DNA of 64,000 bases from Esteya vermicola (lineage: Eukaryota > Ascomycota > Sordariomycetes > Ophiostomatales > Ophiostomataceae), in NCBI GenBank assembly GCA_002778215.1, contig PCDM01000024.1, forward strand, positions 12,501 through 76,500, in the 5' to 3' direction. Below, in pieces: positions 42,523 to 55,024 of this stretch (the first letter of the stretch is position 1; each line of letters opens with the position of its first letter). A program made the translations under genes and the position numbers. The notes below the pieces were generated by a model, which saw only the letters and a list, made by a program, of their open reading frames with translations, was not told where the DNA came from and did not search any database.

Positions 42523-44538
42523 ATGCCCCAGTCCACGTCTACAAAACGATCGCGGCAGGAGGCCGAGGATAACCGTGCGGAATGCCCCTTCACAATTCGC
42601 CTTGTCGACCCTAAAGATAAAGAGCTTAAGCTGAAGAGCAAAAAGCGCAGGAAACGGGCACACGGCACCAACGACGACGACGGGAGCAACACCAACAACA
42701 ACAACATCAACGGCGACTCTGGCAAGAAGGTCTTGCAGCAATGCGCGCCATTTGAGCCCAAGGGCAGCTTTGACACGCATCCAACCATGGATGTGCACTA
42801 CGTGGTCGAACCGGCTCGGCAGTGGGCAGAGATGACGCGCTACAACAGCTTTGTGTGTATGTTTTGTACAGGACCGATCCTATCGTTTATTTTGTTTTTG
42901 TGCCCCCCCCCTCCTAGCTTTTTCTGTCTTTCCCTCTCTTTCCCCTCTCGCAAGAGTCGCTGACAACTGTAGTAAACGGCATCAAGTACTACTGCGAAGG
43001 CTTCATTTTTGTGGCCAATGACTCCTCCATCGAACGGCAGAAGCAGTCCGGTCCGCGGGACCTGCCGAAACGCTCTGAAGACGACTGGGTGGCCCGGATT
43101 CTGGAAATTCGAGCGAGTGACGAGCACCACGTGTACGCACGCGTTTTTTGGATGTACTGGCCGGACGAGTTGCCGTCAGGCACCCACTACGGTAGGAAGT
43201 CTGTGCAAGGCAGACAGCCGTACCACGGCGCGGCAGAATTGATCGCGTCGAACCACATGGACATTATTAACGTGGTCAGCGTGACGTCTGCCGCGACGGT
43301 AAACCACCTGATTGAGGACCGCGACGATGAAACCCAGAGCGCTCTATACTGGAGACAGGCCTTGGATGTGCGTAACTTTGAGCTATCGGTAAGTAGATGA
43401 GCGGAGACCGGGGAGGAGGAGGCTGAATCTAACGGCATGCCAGACTATCGAGGTCGTTTGCGACTGCAACCAACCGGCCAATCCCGACAAGCTTCTCGTG
43501 GGTTGCGGAGCCGAGTCATGCGGCAAATGGGTGCACGAAGAGTGTCTGAAGCACTATGCGCTCATGCGTGTGTATGAGCAGCTAGGCAAAGACACGCCGC
43601 ACAAAACGGCGCCGCGTCTGACGGCCGCTGAAGGCAGTTCTGCTTCCGGCGCCGCTGTAAAGCCAGAGACAAACAAGGAGGGCGTGGTTCAGGAGCCGCT
43701 GAGTCCCAAGGAGACAGGCGGCGCAGTGTCGGCACAGCACTCGATCGACGTCAAGGCAGACACGGTTGAAGTTGGCGGCACCGACAAGGACGACGAGGAC
43801 GATGACAAACAAGGGGCAGAGGTCGAAGACGAAGAAGCGGATGACGGCACATACCCGGGCAACGAAAGCAGACTGTCTGCAGGTGGACGCCGGAGACGCC
43901 GGGCTGAATCGGCAAAGGCGACAGAGGCAGACGCAGACGCAGGAGAGAAGGATTCCGGGGCTACTGGCGAAGACACATCCTCGTCGTTACGGGAAAATGG
44001 AGCAAATGAGAAAAATGGGACAAGCGAAGCGACCGAGACGGCTGGAACAAGTGGGACAAATGGGACGAATGGGACAAATGGGACAAATGGGACGGACGGG
44101 ACAAACGAGGCGGGCGAGACCGGTAAGACGGACGAGACAGGACTGGTGCGAGACAAGGTGCTGTCCCAGGAGTCTGTCCTGAAGCGAGAGGTGACGCCTG
44201 TGAGTGGAGGGGGTGGAGGAAGCAGCGTCAAGGATTCAGCGTCTTCGGCAGCAGGGACGCCACCGGCCAAGCGGACAACTGCTGCAGCGGCTTCTTCTGC
44301 TGCAGCAGTGGGCCGGAGTGGAAGCTCGCGCAAGCAGCTGCCGTATCCGTCGCTGCACTCGTTTGACGGAAAGAAGAGGCCGTATGACCGGTTGTTTGAG
44401 GCGAAACTTTTGCTAGGACCGGTTGAGTCGGCGCCAACCATGGTGGAGATTCAAGACCTGCGGACAAACGTCATCGGCGGCGATAAGGTGTGGCTGGAGC
44501 CGGCGGAGTGCCCAGTGTGCGGATCACCGATAGGGTGA
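42523..44538 (+). CDS. BAH-PHD chromatin protein with split PHD finger (EPR-1/BP1-like)
   Basis: Exons 42523-42852, 42957-43388 and 43444-44538 join in frame to 618 residues. The first donor is GTGTGT; the nearby GTATGT would create a stop. A BAH domain spans about 105-250 (IKYYCEGFIFVAND, ILEIRA, YARVFWMYWPDELP, GRQPYHGAAELIASNHMDIINV). It is followed by C-D-C (260, 262), C275, C280, W283, H285 and C288, six of the eight ligands of a C4HC3 PHD finger. The last two, C610 and C613 (AECPVCG), lie 320 residues later at the extreme C-terminus. Between them is a disordered acidic region with GTNGTN tandem repeats (44046-44107, 9-bp unit). Neurospora EPR-1 and Fusarium BP1 have this BAH-PHD architecture and read H3K27 methylation for Polycomb silencing. 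Orthology is likely, but other BAH-PHD families exist. Confidence 0.83.
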
Positions 44539-45030
44539 CGGTGATGGCTTCTGCAGAGGAGGAGGGGGTGGCAAGCTTCCAGGGGAGGGGGGATGAGGGG
44601 ACCGGCTCTCAGACTTGGGATTTGTTTCTTTTGTCCTTTCTTCAGTATTGATTTTTTTTTCTTCCCTTTTTTTTTCTTACAATTTTCTGATTTTCTGATG
44701 GTTAGGGGGGAAAGCTGGTTACTGGAGGGTCAAGAGGCCATCGGGTGTCTACAATGTCAATTTGTGCGTTGCTTTGCCCCCGTCTTTAATGCGTACCCAA
44801 AAGGTGGCCTGTTGGTTGGGAGCTGTCGATATTTCATGCTCTCTCTTTATCTTCACTTGTCCCTTTCTTCCATATCGATATCTTGGTTCCGTTTACGGAC
44901 CCTCAACTTCTCTGTCTTATAGTTCTCTTTAGCTGATATAAAAACGCCGCACATGAAGCAAAGTAACCCATTTTCGCCCCTCTGAACCCTTTTTTTCTAT
45001 ATTCTGCTCGTCCTTTTGTCATCTTCCGAT
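44539..45030. other. Convergent 3' spacer
   Basis: Between the BAH-PHD gene (+) and ALG12 (-). T-rich tracts at 44649-44675 could serve as 3'-end signals. No gene seen. Confidence 0.55.
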
Positions 45031-47173
45031 TCATCTCCAATGTTCCTTCCCTTGTCCCTCGTGGATCTGCTGCAAAATCTGCAGTCGCGGCACCATGCGC
45101 GGCCCCACCCACCAGCCACCTGTCCAGCGCCGGACGAGCTGACGCACCTGGGCAACGGTAGCGCCGTGGCCCACCAGGAGAGGCCTGGCTTGGCCTTGTG
45201 CTTGGCCCTCTTGGTCGGCTTCTGGCGCTTCTCTCCTGACCTTGTCGTCCTCGCCCGCGGCGGCCTGTCCCGGATGCAGCACTTCGACGCCGGCGAAGCC
45301 GTGCACGACAGCAACAGGCTGCCACTGGCTCGGGTCAAAGTGGTAGGAAGGCGGCTGTCTCTGCGTCATGTCCCGCTCGTCTTCTGCCGTCTGCTGCGGT
45401 GGCACCTCGGCCAGGACGTAGTCAAAGCGCGCCCAGAAGGCTGGATCTCGGAGCTGGGCAGGGTCTTCCGTGCGGTCGAGAATGAGCTGGACGGGAGGAG
45501 AGGAGGAAGAAAGGGCGAGGGGCTGAAAAGCCGCCGCCTCCTTGTCGGCGGCCCAGAGAGCAGAGGTGCTCGGCAGCCACGGGATGTCCAGAGCGGATCC
45601 CAGCGTCGATCCAAAGAGGGTGACACCAGTCATGCAGGCGAGGACGTCCGCATGGGCGACGACCACATGGGAGGACAAACGGGAAGCAGAAGAAGCGGAC
45701 GGGGCGGGGCCGGCAGTCTCGACCGTCTCGACCGCCCAACGCCGCAGAGCAGCCAGGGCTTCGCCGCCGGGGTAGTTGAGGGCCGAGAGGAGCAGCATGC
45801 CGGTGCTGGCAGCGAAGGCGAGCAAGATGGACAGTGCGAGGAGAGCGAGGCAGAGACGCGGCAGCAGCAGGGGGGCGAGCGAGTCCTCCGTCTTCTTTTT
45901 CTTGTGCTTCTCTGCGCCTGTCGCCACGACGCGCAGCAGCTGGTCGGCCCCGAGGGCGGCGGCGGCGGTCAGCGGGGGCGCCACGTACAGGACGAAGCGG
46001 GTCTCCTTGTGGGGCTGCAGCGAGTAGAGGGCGACAAAGGCAAGGCTCGGCAGGACGAGCAGCCGAGCAGCCGCGCGAGACGGCCGCCGGTAGAGGGCCC
46101 AGGCGATGAGGGGCAGGGCCAGCGGGTTGAGCAGCAGGCGCGGCAGGGCCGACGTCGCGTAGTAGTGCCACGAGGAGACGCCCCACTGGCTCGCCTGGCC
46201 CTGGAGGACATTGAAGAGGAAGCCGTGGAGCTCGGGCCACGGACAGAGTCGGACAAGGCGGAGGAGTCGGCCGGGGGCGGCGGCGGCGTCGCCCCAAAAG
46301 TCGGCCTGCGATCCTTGCCAAAAGTAGGCGTCCACGGGCAGCGACAGCAACAGCGCGACGGTCACGGAAAAGAGCACAGAGCGGGCGATGCGCCACGTGA
46401 GCACGAGACCGACAGCCGCGGGGCCGGGCACGGAGCCGCGGGCGGCGACTGCCGGGACCGCGATGACGTAGCCAGCCATGGCGGCCAACAGCAAGACGAC
46501 CTCGGCACGGAATACCACGGCGGCCGTGGCCAGCAGCCCCAGAGAGACAAGAGGGAGGCCCGCCGGCGCTGGCGGGGTGGCGGCCTCTAGCAAAAAGGCA
46601 AAGGCCAGCGTCGTCAGAAAAAAGGCAAACATGTTGGGCAGCGTGCGTGACGCGTAAAAGATCACGTGGAACTGGCTCAGCTGCAGCGCCAGAAACCAGC
46701 GCGTCACCGAGCGGCCGCCCGTGCATCGACCGAGGGCGCGCGCCAGCACGGCGAGGGCGCCGGCATTGGCCAGGCCGAGCACGGCGCGCACCAGCACCTG
46801 CGCCGCGATGCCCGAGACCGGCCCCCCGAGCCACTCTCCCAAGACGACAAACGGCTGCGCAAGGCCCGCCAGCAGCACGGCGCCCACAAAGGTGCGCGGC
46901 ACGGCTCCGGAAAAGACAAAGTGGTCGTAGCGAGCAGCGAGGCGGGCGGCCGCCCCAGCCCCCGACGGCGTGCCGTAGACGAGCAGGTCGTGGACGGCCT
47001 GGATGTTGAACGACTCCTCGACTTTCGTGTAGGGTGCGACGACGAGGTGCAAGAGAACGAGAGCCGGCAGGGCCGTGTAGAGGGCAATGTCTGCATGTGC
47101 AGGTCAGCTAAGAGAAGGCGAGAAAAGCCGGGCGGGGGAGAAAAAAGAGTCGCGGCATACCGAGCAGCTTCAT
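45031..47173 (-). CDS. ALG12: Dol-P-Man:Man7GlcNAc2-PP-Dol alpha-1,6-mannosyltransferase
   Basis: A 13-nt first coding exon (47173-47161) and a main exon (47090-45031) join in frame to 690 residues across a 70-bp intron. GT22 multi-pass ER protein that adds the eighth mannose to the lipid-linked oligosaccharide for N-glycosylation. Seen: MKLLDIALYTALPALVLLHLVVAPYTKVEESFNIQA (first helix plus the luminal acidic catalytic loop), YDHFVFSGAVPRTF, FYASRTLPNMFAF, DAYFWQ and LQPHKETRFVLYV, the GT22 HKE.RF signature. About ten further hydrophobic segments are present. The gene is very GC-rich, so long shadow frames are open on the other strand. It shares a 536-bp divergent promoter with YOS1. Confidence 0.93.
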
Positions 47174-47709
47174 GGTTGTCTGATGCCGTCTGATGCGTCT
47201 CGGATGCGTCTGAATAAGCGGAGCAGGCCGGTCGTGGAGAATGGGAGGTCATAAGCACGTGACTGGACACTCACTAGACACTCGTTCAGGTTGCCGCCTC
47301 ACCTGTCTGATTCTCTCTGCCAGGCAGAGCTCCGTGCTAATGGTGCGAGGCAGAGCAGCCCAGGGTTTCTCGTTCCTGTCTCGTCCGTAGGTCCAATCCC
47401 ATGTGTACGAGTTACGCTGTGTGCGAGTAAGGCATGCCGCACGGGTAATACGTACTCGTATTAGCAGACTAGCCAATCACAGCAACGCTGCGCACCCTGT
47501 ACTCGACAAAGCGATATATTCTTGTACAGGGGGTGTATCGCATGCGTTGTCCTCTATTAACGCGATCATGGAAGGGAAAGCCGACTGTCGACATCCAACG
47601 TCCTCCCCAGACAAAGTCGGTTTGGCAGCACTCTTTGGGTCGGGAAAAGAAAAGGACAGAGCGAGAGAAAGAAAAAAGACAAAGAATCAGCAAGGAAACA
47701 GTAGCCAAC
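47174..47709. promoter_or_regulatory. Divergent promoter of ALG12 and YOS1
   Basis: Two ER/Golgi-pathway genes face away from this 536-bp spacer. It contains an ATAAGCACGTGAC E-box near 47251-47263, some GTAC-type motifs at 47400-47460 and a purine-rich leader before YOS1. No open frame is supported. Confidence 0.5.
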
Positions 47710-48156
47710 ATGATGATTCTCGGAAGCTTCCTCTACGGTATGACTTTTTTTTTTTTCTTAGTTTTTGTTTTCCATTTCTTGTTTCTTTATTTTTGGGGGG
47801 TTTGCAATCATCGCGCCAACTTTCATGCTTCTCCCCTTCTCGCCCACGGCTGACCGTCTCCCCCCTTTTGCGTTTTAGTGTCCGTCCTTCTCATCAATGC
47901 CATTGCTATCCTCTCCGAGGACCGCTTCCTCGCCCGCATCGGTCTCTCGTCATCCTCCTTCGACCCGGCCTTTGGCCAGAGCAGCGCCGACGCCAGCGTC
48001 AAGGCCAAAGTCGTCAACCTCATTGCCAGTGTCCGTACACTGATGCGCAGTACGTCTCCTACGCACATGCCTTGTATCTCTTGTCTCTAATGCATGCCAG
48101 TACCATTAATCATGATCAACACCATCTTGATCGCCTACGAGCTCGTTCTAGGCTGA
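47710..48156 (+). CDS. YOS1: Yos1-like ER-Golgi transport protein (IER3IP1 family)
   Basis: Exons 47710-47737, 47879-48049 and 48101-48156 join in frame to 84 residues, the normal size. Two hydrophobic segments: MMILGSFLYVSVLLINAIAIL at the N-terminus and IPLIMINTILIAYELVLG at the C-terminus. The conserved LSEDRFLARIGL and VKAKVVNLIASVRTLMR lie between them. Yos1 works with Yip1 and Yif1 in COPII-vesicle traffic from ER to Golgi. The first intron is long for this locus (141 bp), and the first coding exon has only 28 nt. Each exon is short, so automated gene callers could miss this gene. Confidence 0.95.
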
Positions 48157-48723
48157 TCGGGGCTGAATGCGACGCCTTTTCTCTTCTTCGACCCTGGCCT
48201 TGCCTTTTCTCGTCCATAAAAAACAACTCTCCCCAGCAAATGGCAAGAATACATGACCATTTCCCAATATCTGTCCTCCTCAGGTCACGGATGAACCCAT
48301 GAGAAATATGAAAATTATGAATATTACTCTTCTGACTTGCCCAACATATTTGTTCACTTTCATATTCTCTCTTTCCCATCACCAGATAGAAACTTGTATA
48401 GATAATCATATACACACTGTCGACCACACTATTGTCCAACTATGAACAGGGTAGAATTGAAGAGAAGAAATGAAAAAAAAAAGAACACCATCCAGGATGC
48501 AACGTTATATGCCTTACAAATATGACTTCCTTTTTTCGATACAAAACGAACACCTCCAATATCCACGGCTACCGAGAGCCACCTATCAACCATTCGACCG
48601 TTGCTTTTCAGTCTTTCGTTTCTTTTGAAAAGGTTTAACGAGAAAAAAAAAGGCTCGTTGCTTGTTGACAGCTAGCTGCTAGTAGATAAAAAAGACGCAA
48701 AGCAAAGCATGCATTCCCCGCTG
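48157..48723. other. Convergent 3' spacer
   Basis: AT-rich spacer between YOS1 (+) and creB (-), with A/T runs near 48473-48483 and 48647-48653. No gene seen. Confidence 0.55.
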
Positions 48724-51600
48724 CTACGTGAAGAAAACATTGCTCTTCTTTCGTCCGAGACTAAAGCTGAACCGTCCATTCGTCTTTCCTGGCGCATGTG
48801 TGTGTGCATGTTGTAATGGCATGTCTGGCACTGGCGGAGTCGTAGGATCCGCCAATGGCTCTGTCGCAATTGGCTCAGGCTGTTGCTGTTGCTGCTGCTG
48901 CTGCTGTGGTGGCAGTGGTTCTGGTGGCGATGACGACATATGCAGATGCCCTGTCGATACATTGACGCCGTTGGCCGTCCCATTGGTCCCGCTGTGCTCG
49001 CCGGAATGGAGGGCCTCGTGCCCGTGCCGGTTCTTATCCTTTCCGAGAAAGCCAAAGCTCTTGCGAGACATGGATTTGCTGCCTCGTGCTCCACGATTCA
49101 GAAAGCTCGTAGTCTTGGCACTCACTGTGCCTGCCACCGTCGTAGACCCAGATCCCAGTGTCCCGTCTAAACTATTCTTCCGGGCTTCTTTCTCGTCCGC
49201 TGCCGTCTGCCGGCTGGCAGCCAGCACGCGCTTCATCTCTTCTGCCTCTGCCTTCCGCTGCGCTTCGCGCTGCGCTTCGCGCTCCTTTCGCTGCCGCTCT
49301 GCCTCTTTGGCAGTTTCCTTCTCCTGCAGCTTCCGTGCCTTTTCCGCCGCTTTCGCTTCCTTCTTCAATCTCTCTTTCTCTTCCTTTAACCGCGCCGCTT
49401 CCGCCTTGGCGTTCGACACGGTTCTTTCAGCGGTCGTCGTCGTTGTCGTCGTCGCCGCCGCCGCCGCCGCTACCGTCGCCGTAGCACTTGCTGTCGTGAC
49501 TGGCGCCATGCCTGTAGGCACTCCTAATGGTGTTCCAATCGGCAAAGCAGGTGCTACTGCTACGGAAGTCGTCGGTGTCAGCACGGCTCCAGGGGCCGTC
49601 TGCGCATGCTCCAAATTCACCAGTTCATCACGGTCGTCCACCGCATGCAACATTGGCTGTGTGCTCTGCCTAGCCAGCTGCTCTCCGGCAGCTCCATTGA
49701 GAGTCGCGTGATTCCCATTTAGCTGGCTGCCGTTGCCCAGGTTGATGGTCTCTGGAGACAGCGCCAGGCCTGCGCTCTGGCTGGCTAGCTTGATCTCTTC
49801 CAGTCCCTCGGCTTCCTGTTCAGCCTGTACTTTTTCAAATGTTGTCTCCTGGTAAAAGAGGACGTACGCGCACGCCGTGCCAGGCTTGTCGCCGAAAAAA
49901 TTGCGTACATAGTGCTTGTCCACCGGCTCCACCATCTCGTCGTCAAACAGCAGCCATCCGTACTCCTTCGTCTTGATCACCGACACATAGTGACCGTGGT
50001 ACGCATTGCCGCCAATGTGTATCACGACCGCATATAGTTCGTATAACCGATCTGGATCCCGTGCATCGTCGGTCGTGTTGAACATGCGCAGCTGGTAAGG
50101 GTAGACGACGCGGTGGAAAAGCTTTTCCAATTTTGTGTAATTCTCTGCATACTTGAAGCGTTTCAAATGCAGCGCCAGGATTTTGGGTAGCCGCTTGATC
50201 TTCATGCGCTTCTCGGCCTCTTGCAATCCACCGCAGTTGTCGCAGTGAAACTTGTCGCGCTCGCAGAGCATTTCCTCGGCCGAAAACTTGCGCAAGCATG
50301 ACGTCACTGAGGAGTGCTCCTCCAGATCGATTGACAGATCTAGAAACGTCTCGTCTCGCTGTGATGACGTTTCACAGGTCAGGCACCGCGTCTCCGACGT
50401 GAGCACACCCTCGAATATGTCGTGTACCCAACCCGATCCAGGAGTAGATGTGCCGTCATAGCTGGTCAGTAAATTCGCGCCCAGGACTGCTTCTACCGAC
50501 TGCTTCAGATCGTCCTGGCTTGGCCGCGCCATATCCAACTCGCGCAGGCGCAGGGATGCCGCCTCGACATCCTTGATGACATCATTTAGTACGAGGCCAT
50601 AGAATTCGTGTGCATCTTGGTGCATGGCGGTCTTGAAGGACTCGTTGGCCTGACGAAACAGCTCGAGGAAGCGCAAGGGGCTGAGCACACCCGTGCGTGA
50701 GTTGCTCTCGATAAAAGCCATGAAGATATCCTTGAGACCCGTAAAGGTAGACTCATCCATGCCATAGGCGCCAGAGTTTTCTTGGGCCAGCTCCAGAACG
50801 GGGCCCTTGATCATGGCCTGCTTCTTCTTGTATTCTGGTGTTTCGGGTTTGTCCTCTGGGCGAACGGCAGGCTGGCCATTGGGCGTTGGGCCTTGGTTGA
50901 TTGGTGGTTTCTGTTTAGGGGGTTGTGTGGGAACAGTCGGCTTCTTGTCGCCGGCTGCTGCAAGGGATCCGGGCGTTGTTGCTTCTGCGTTACTATTCAA
51001 GGGCGGCCGAATCTGGACGTTGACCTTTTTCAATGTTCCGTTTGGCGTACCAGAAGGTGAATAAGGTGGAAATCGGATGACATTTTCGCGGAAAATCTCT
51101 GAATAGTACAAGGCCTGGACGATCGAATTACAGTAGCTAAAAGGAAATCAGTCAGTCCTGTATCTCTCTCTCTCTCTTCCTCTCTCTTTGATCGGGGAGC
51201 AAGGAGGAGCAAACGATGTTGGGCAAAAGAGGGCAAAGGATATCGGCATACCAAGTGTTTCCAAACTACGGGCGTAAGACGTCAGGTCAGTTTTTTCCAG
51301 TAGTATCGGTGAGTGGATGAGGGCATTATGCGGGAGCAACATACATTTTCCAGGCCAAAAAACTTGTCGGTGCCATCATCCCGAAGTGGACCGACATTCT
51401 GGAGCATCTTTTCCAACGGCGTCAATTCGGGTACGGCTTCGTTATTCTTCTTGTTCGGCGACACATTGTTCGTAGTATTGGTGGCCGCCTGCGGAAGGAG
51501 TTGAGGATCAGTATAATGCGAGACATTTCTTGGTGACACACAAGAGGAGCTCTGGAAAACGAACCACGCCGGGCTTGAGCTTGTTGAAGAAGCTAGCCAT
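48724..51600 (-). CDS. creB: Deubiquitinase CreB (USP family, carbon catabolite repression)
   Basis: Exons 51600-51565, 51488-51345, 51265-51252 and 51136-48724 join in frame to 868 residues. The third exon is only 14 nt and encodes FGNT plus two bases of the catalytic Cys codon. USP hallmarks: Cys box ENFGNTCYCNSI (C65), zinc-ribbon pairs CLTC and CDNC, and His box AYHGHYVSVIK (GHY His447) with WLLFDDEMV. The N-terminus MASFFNKLKPG and ELTPLEKMLQNVGPLRDDGTDKFFG are CreB-like. The C-terminal part has a strongly charged coiled coil (about 600-670) and a poly-Gln run near the end, as in other CreB proteins. In Aspergillus CreB acts with the WD40 protein CreC to deubiquitinate targets under glucose. 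CreC is not in this window. UBP9/UBP13 are the yeast relatives. Confidence 0.93.
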
Positions 51601-54600
51601 TCTGCAGGGACCTGGGCAGATGACTGGGCTCGCTGTTACAAAGGAGTCAAAGGAGGGGAGGAGTAGAGGGGGGTGAGAAGATGAAGGAGAGGAGAGGGGG
51701 TTGGTCGGCGACGACGCCTTTCTAACAGCCTCGTGGGCGCAGAGGTTGTAGAGAAATCATTCACCCGGTAAGACTGCAAGGGTTAGGAAGGAGAGAGGAG
51801 GACGGCAACGCGCGGCTCATAGACACAGCGACGGGGACAGACGTGTGTTTTGGGGGGAGAGTAGAGAGAGGAGAGTAGAAGAAGGTCGAGAGGAGAGAGA
51901 GGAGAGCCAATGGCGGATAGTGTGCCTGTCTACCAATCCGACGACCCTTGGCGGTTTCTTCCCTGGCAGGCAGAGAAGGATCTTTGTTTCTATACTCGTG
52001 CGTAAGCGCTTGATTGGTAGTTGCGCGTGGACTCGACCTCGTATACTCTGCGGCGAACGCAGTAGACGGATAGACTGTGGCAATAGCGGCTTGTCCTTGG
52101 AGTATTGGCTCCTTTCTGAGACGACGCTGGAGAGCTTGGCGCAATCTGGACTAGGAGGGAGAAAGGGACAACTAGGGTCGCAGTCTGGTTTTCCTGTCAA
52201 GATTGTCTGGCTGCAGCTTGTTGGGAAACGGGCAGCTGGTGCAGAGACAAAAGAGGAATCGCGCGAGGAGGCGGTGGCACAACAAGAGACGGTCGCTTCA
52301 AGGCGAGGTTGACCAGAGGAGAGATAGGTTATACGTCGAATGGCGGAGACTGGAGCGTGGATGGAGCGTTATACCCCGTCGTTGTAACTTGTACTTTGAC
52401 TAGGGTGAAGCCTGGGGGGGGGGGGGGGGTTGCGCCTTTTGGAGAGGAGCCCGCGGAACAGCGAAGCGTGTGGGGGAGGAGGGTTCGTGCGTGTTGTGCG
52501 TACTCCGTACTCGTAATAGTGCGTACTCATCGAAAGGCAGAGGCGAGAAAAAAGAGGCCAGAAGACGGGAGGGGAGAGATGGGAAGGAAACGATATAAAA
52601 AAGGGAGAGAGAGGAAGACGGTGAAAGAAGAAGGGGAGAAAGAAGAAGAAGAAAAGGTACAAGAAAAAAGAGACTGGATGTGGGGAAGAGGCTGGTTTCG
52701 CGGAATGGCAAAGGTTAGCCGAAGGACGCGATGGGCAATGGCAGCAAGGGCGACGAGGGCGACGAGGGCGACGAGGGCGACGAGGACGACGAGGACGACG
52801 AAGACAACGAGGACAAGAACAGGCGATGCGGCCACGAACAAGCAGGGGGGAGGGGGATGAGCAAAAACGAAAACCGAAAAGAAAAGAAAAAAAAAACGAA
52901 TGGAAAGATGGCGGGAAAAGAGGAAAGTGGCCGACCGAACGTGGCATTTTGCGGCAAGCACACTTTGGTGCAGGCCGTCTTGGCAAGAGGCGCCCTCTGC
53001 ACCTTCCTCTGTTTGAGTCGGCACTTTCCTCTTTCCTCTCTCCTTCCCTCCCTTCCCTCCTTCCCTCCTTCCCATCTTACTCTGTACGCTTGGCTCTCTC
53101 TACAACAGCGACGCAACGTCCCTGCCTCGATGCTCGCTTACGTAGTACAACGGTAAAGTCCGACCATTCACAAATCTTCTCACTCTTTTCAGTCTTTTCG
53201 TTCCTGCTCTACTATGTACAACGCCCTTGTCCCTGTTCCATCCTTCTTCTTTTCTTCTTTTTGTTCCTTCTCATCCTTTCCACTTCGCTGCATGTGCCAA
53301 GGTTCACCTGCAGCAGCTGGGAGCCACGGGATTGGGCAGCGCGGGTTTATTTGGGGGGGAGTTGTGCTTCCTGCAGGCTGAGTGCCTCTGATACTTGCAT
53401 CGTACTTTCCCGGTTCGTGCTTCCTCATTATTGCGGGAATGCTACAATACAGTACGAGTACTCCGTACGCTACTCGTACGAGTACTTGTACATATAAGTA
53501 GTACTATGTATACTCCATACATGAGTACGAGTACTACGAGTATGTACATACATGGTTAAAAACGGGGGAGATGTACGAATACATGACACCTCCAACTTCA
53601 CCATGGTTGGCGCTAGCTTGCTAGTGCTTTCCAGGGTGTAAAGCACACTATTTGGACTAATATTTGCTGTCCCAACACGCATAATCAAAACTGCCTACGT
53701 CTGAAGTACGGAGTACTCGTAGCTGTGTCCGCCTGTCAGAATACGAACCATAAAAATGAGCCAAAGGAAGAAAAAAAGGGGAGAGGGGAGAAGGAAAAGA
53801 AAATGGAAGAGGAAAAAAGGAACCAAAAAAGTACCCCTCTGCCATTGGCCTCTTGCCTCTTCCCCTCTTGTCAGGGTCAACTACGTATAGCAGATATGAT
53901 TTGCTGATTTGCTCATCCCATGTTTTCCATGTTTTACCCGTCATCCCAATGCCACGGTCAAGAGTCTGGTGGAGTACTCGAGAACTGGAGAAGGGACGGA
54001 TAACAACTCGACTCATACCACGTATGTCTCGAGATGCAAGTCAGCCCATCGTTCGATGGTTGTCTCTGGGGCATACGCTTCGTGACAGGAAAAAAAGGCA
54101 TGACGACTCTACCCCTGCACAGTATAATATACGTACTCCGTATTCGTATGTACTATGTACTCGTACTACGAGTAGAGGAAGAGGGTGTATACTATGTAGA
54201 GAAAGAAAAATGGGAAAAGAATTTTGCTAAAATAGCTAAAATAGCCAAAATAGTCCTGTCATTGGAGGAACCATTAGAAAAAGCGGGGTTCATGTTCGCA
54301 ATATGACTCGTGGAACTTGCTCTCTGTTACATCATTACGCAGTATTCGTACTGTTCGTACTGGCAGTATACGGAGTACTCGCACTACTCCGTACGGAGTT
54401 AATCATTGTTCATAATGAAGAGAAGTGCCCCACCCATTATGAGCGTACTGTCAATAAGAAGAGAGGGGGGCTGTCAAGCAAAATATGCAGTATTTACTCG
54501 TCCGCTCCTACATAGTACATAGCAGGGACGAGCACACACCTTGTTCGGCAGCGAGTTACCCCTCTTTCTTCCCTCCCTCTTTTCTGTCTTTTTTACGTCA

Positions 54601-55024
54601 GGAATCCGTTTACACCGAGATACAGCCGCTTAGAAGTACATGGAATCAGCCTGCAGACAACCGGATTTGCAAAGAGCGTGAGATGGAGCAACCAAGACAA
54701 GGTTGTACAAAGTACTTGTATGCGGTATATGCCTCCTATGGGTACGAGGACTACGTTCTTGCCTTGTGGCGGCTTTCCGATCACTTTGGAAAAGCCAAGA
54801 AAAACGACGACTGCCAAGCAAGAGTGTACCAGGAGAGCAAGGGAAACGGGCAGTCTACTCGTATAGGAACAAAGCTTGTTTGTGCCTTGCTCGGTTCTTG
54901 TGGTTCTTGTGGCTCTTCTGGCTCTTCTTTTACAGAAAAGAGGTGGTGCATTGAGGCAGCAGTGTCCCTAAAAACAAAACAGTACAGGATTTCTAGAGTA
55001 ACAACGACGGGTGGTTCCTTCTGG
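51601..55024. other. Long gene-poor stretch, 3.4 kb
   Basis: Upstream of creB, then the 3' side of the phosphate carrier. It holds purine-rich low-complexity DNA (51640-51910 and 52530-52700), a 16-base G run (52414-52429), a 9-bp minisatellite (52748-52815) and GTAC-type palindromes (52495-52520, 53450-53550, 53700-53720, 54130-54175, 54340-54400). Several open frames of 100-220 codons exist on both strands, but all are low-complexity or lack any recognisable motif. No gene is called. Confidence 0.6.
52748..52815. repeat. 9-bp minisatellite, about 8 units (gacgagggc type)
   Basis: Four near-perfect gacgagggc units are followed by gacgaggac, gacgaagac and aacgaggac variants. It lies in the purine-rich spacer upstream of creB. 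Confidence 0.85.

Noticed and set aside
45016..46590. 524-codon plus-strand frame opposite ALG12
   Set aside because: Antisense shadow of a very GC-rich real gene. The ALG12 strand has clear family motifs and correct splicing.
45422..46834. 470-codon minus-strand frame in another register of ALG12
   Set aside because: Arg/Pro/Ala-rich frame-shifted shadow of ALG12.
51845..52860. Two plus-strand frames of 155 and 183 codons upstream of creB
   Set aside because: Gln/Arg/Glu-rich translations of purine-rich low-complexity DNA and a minisatellite; no domain and no plausible splicing.
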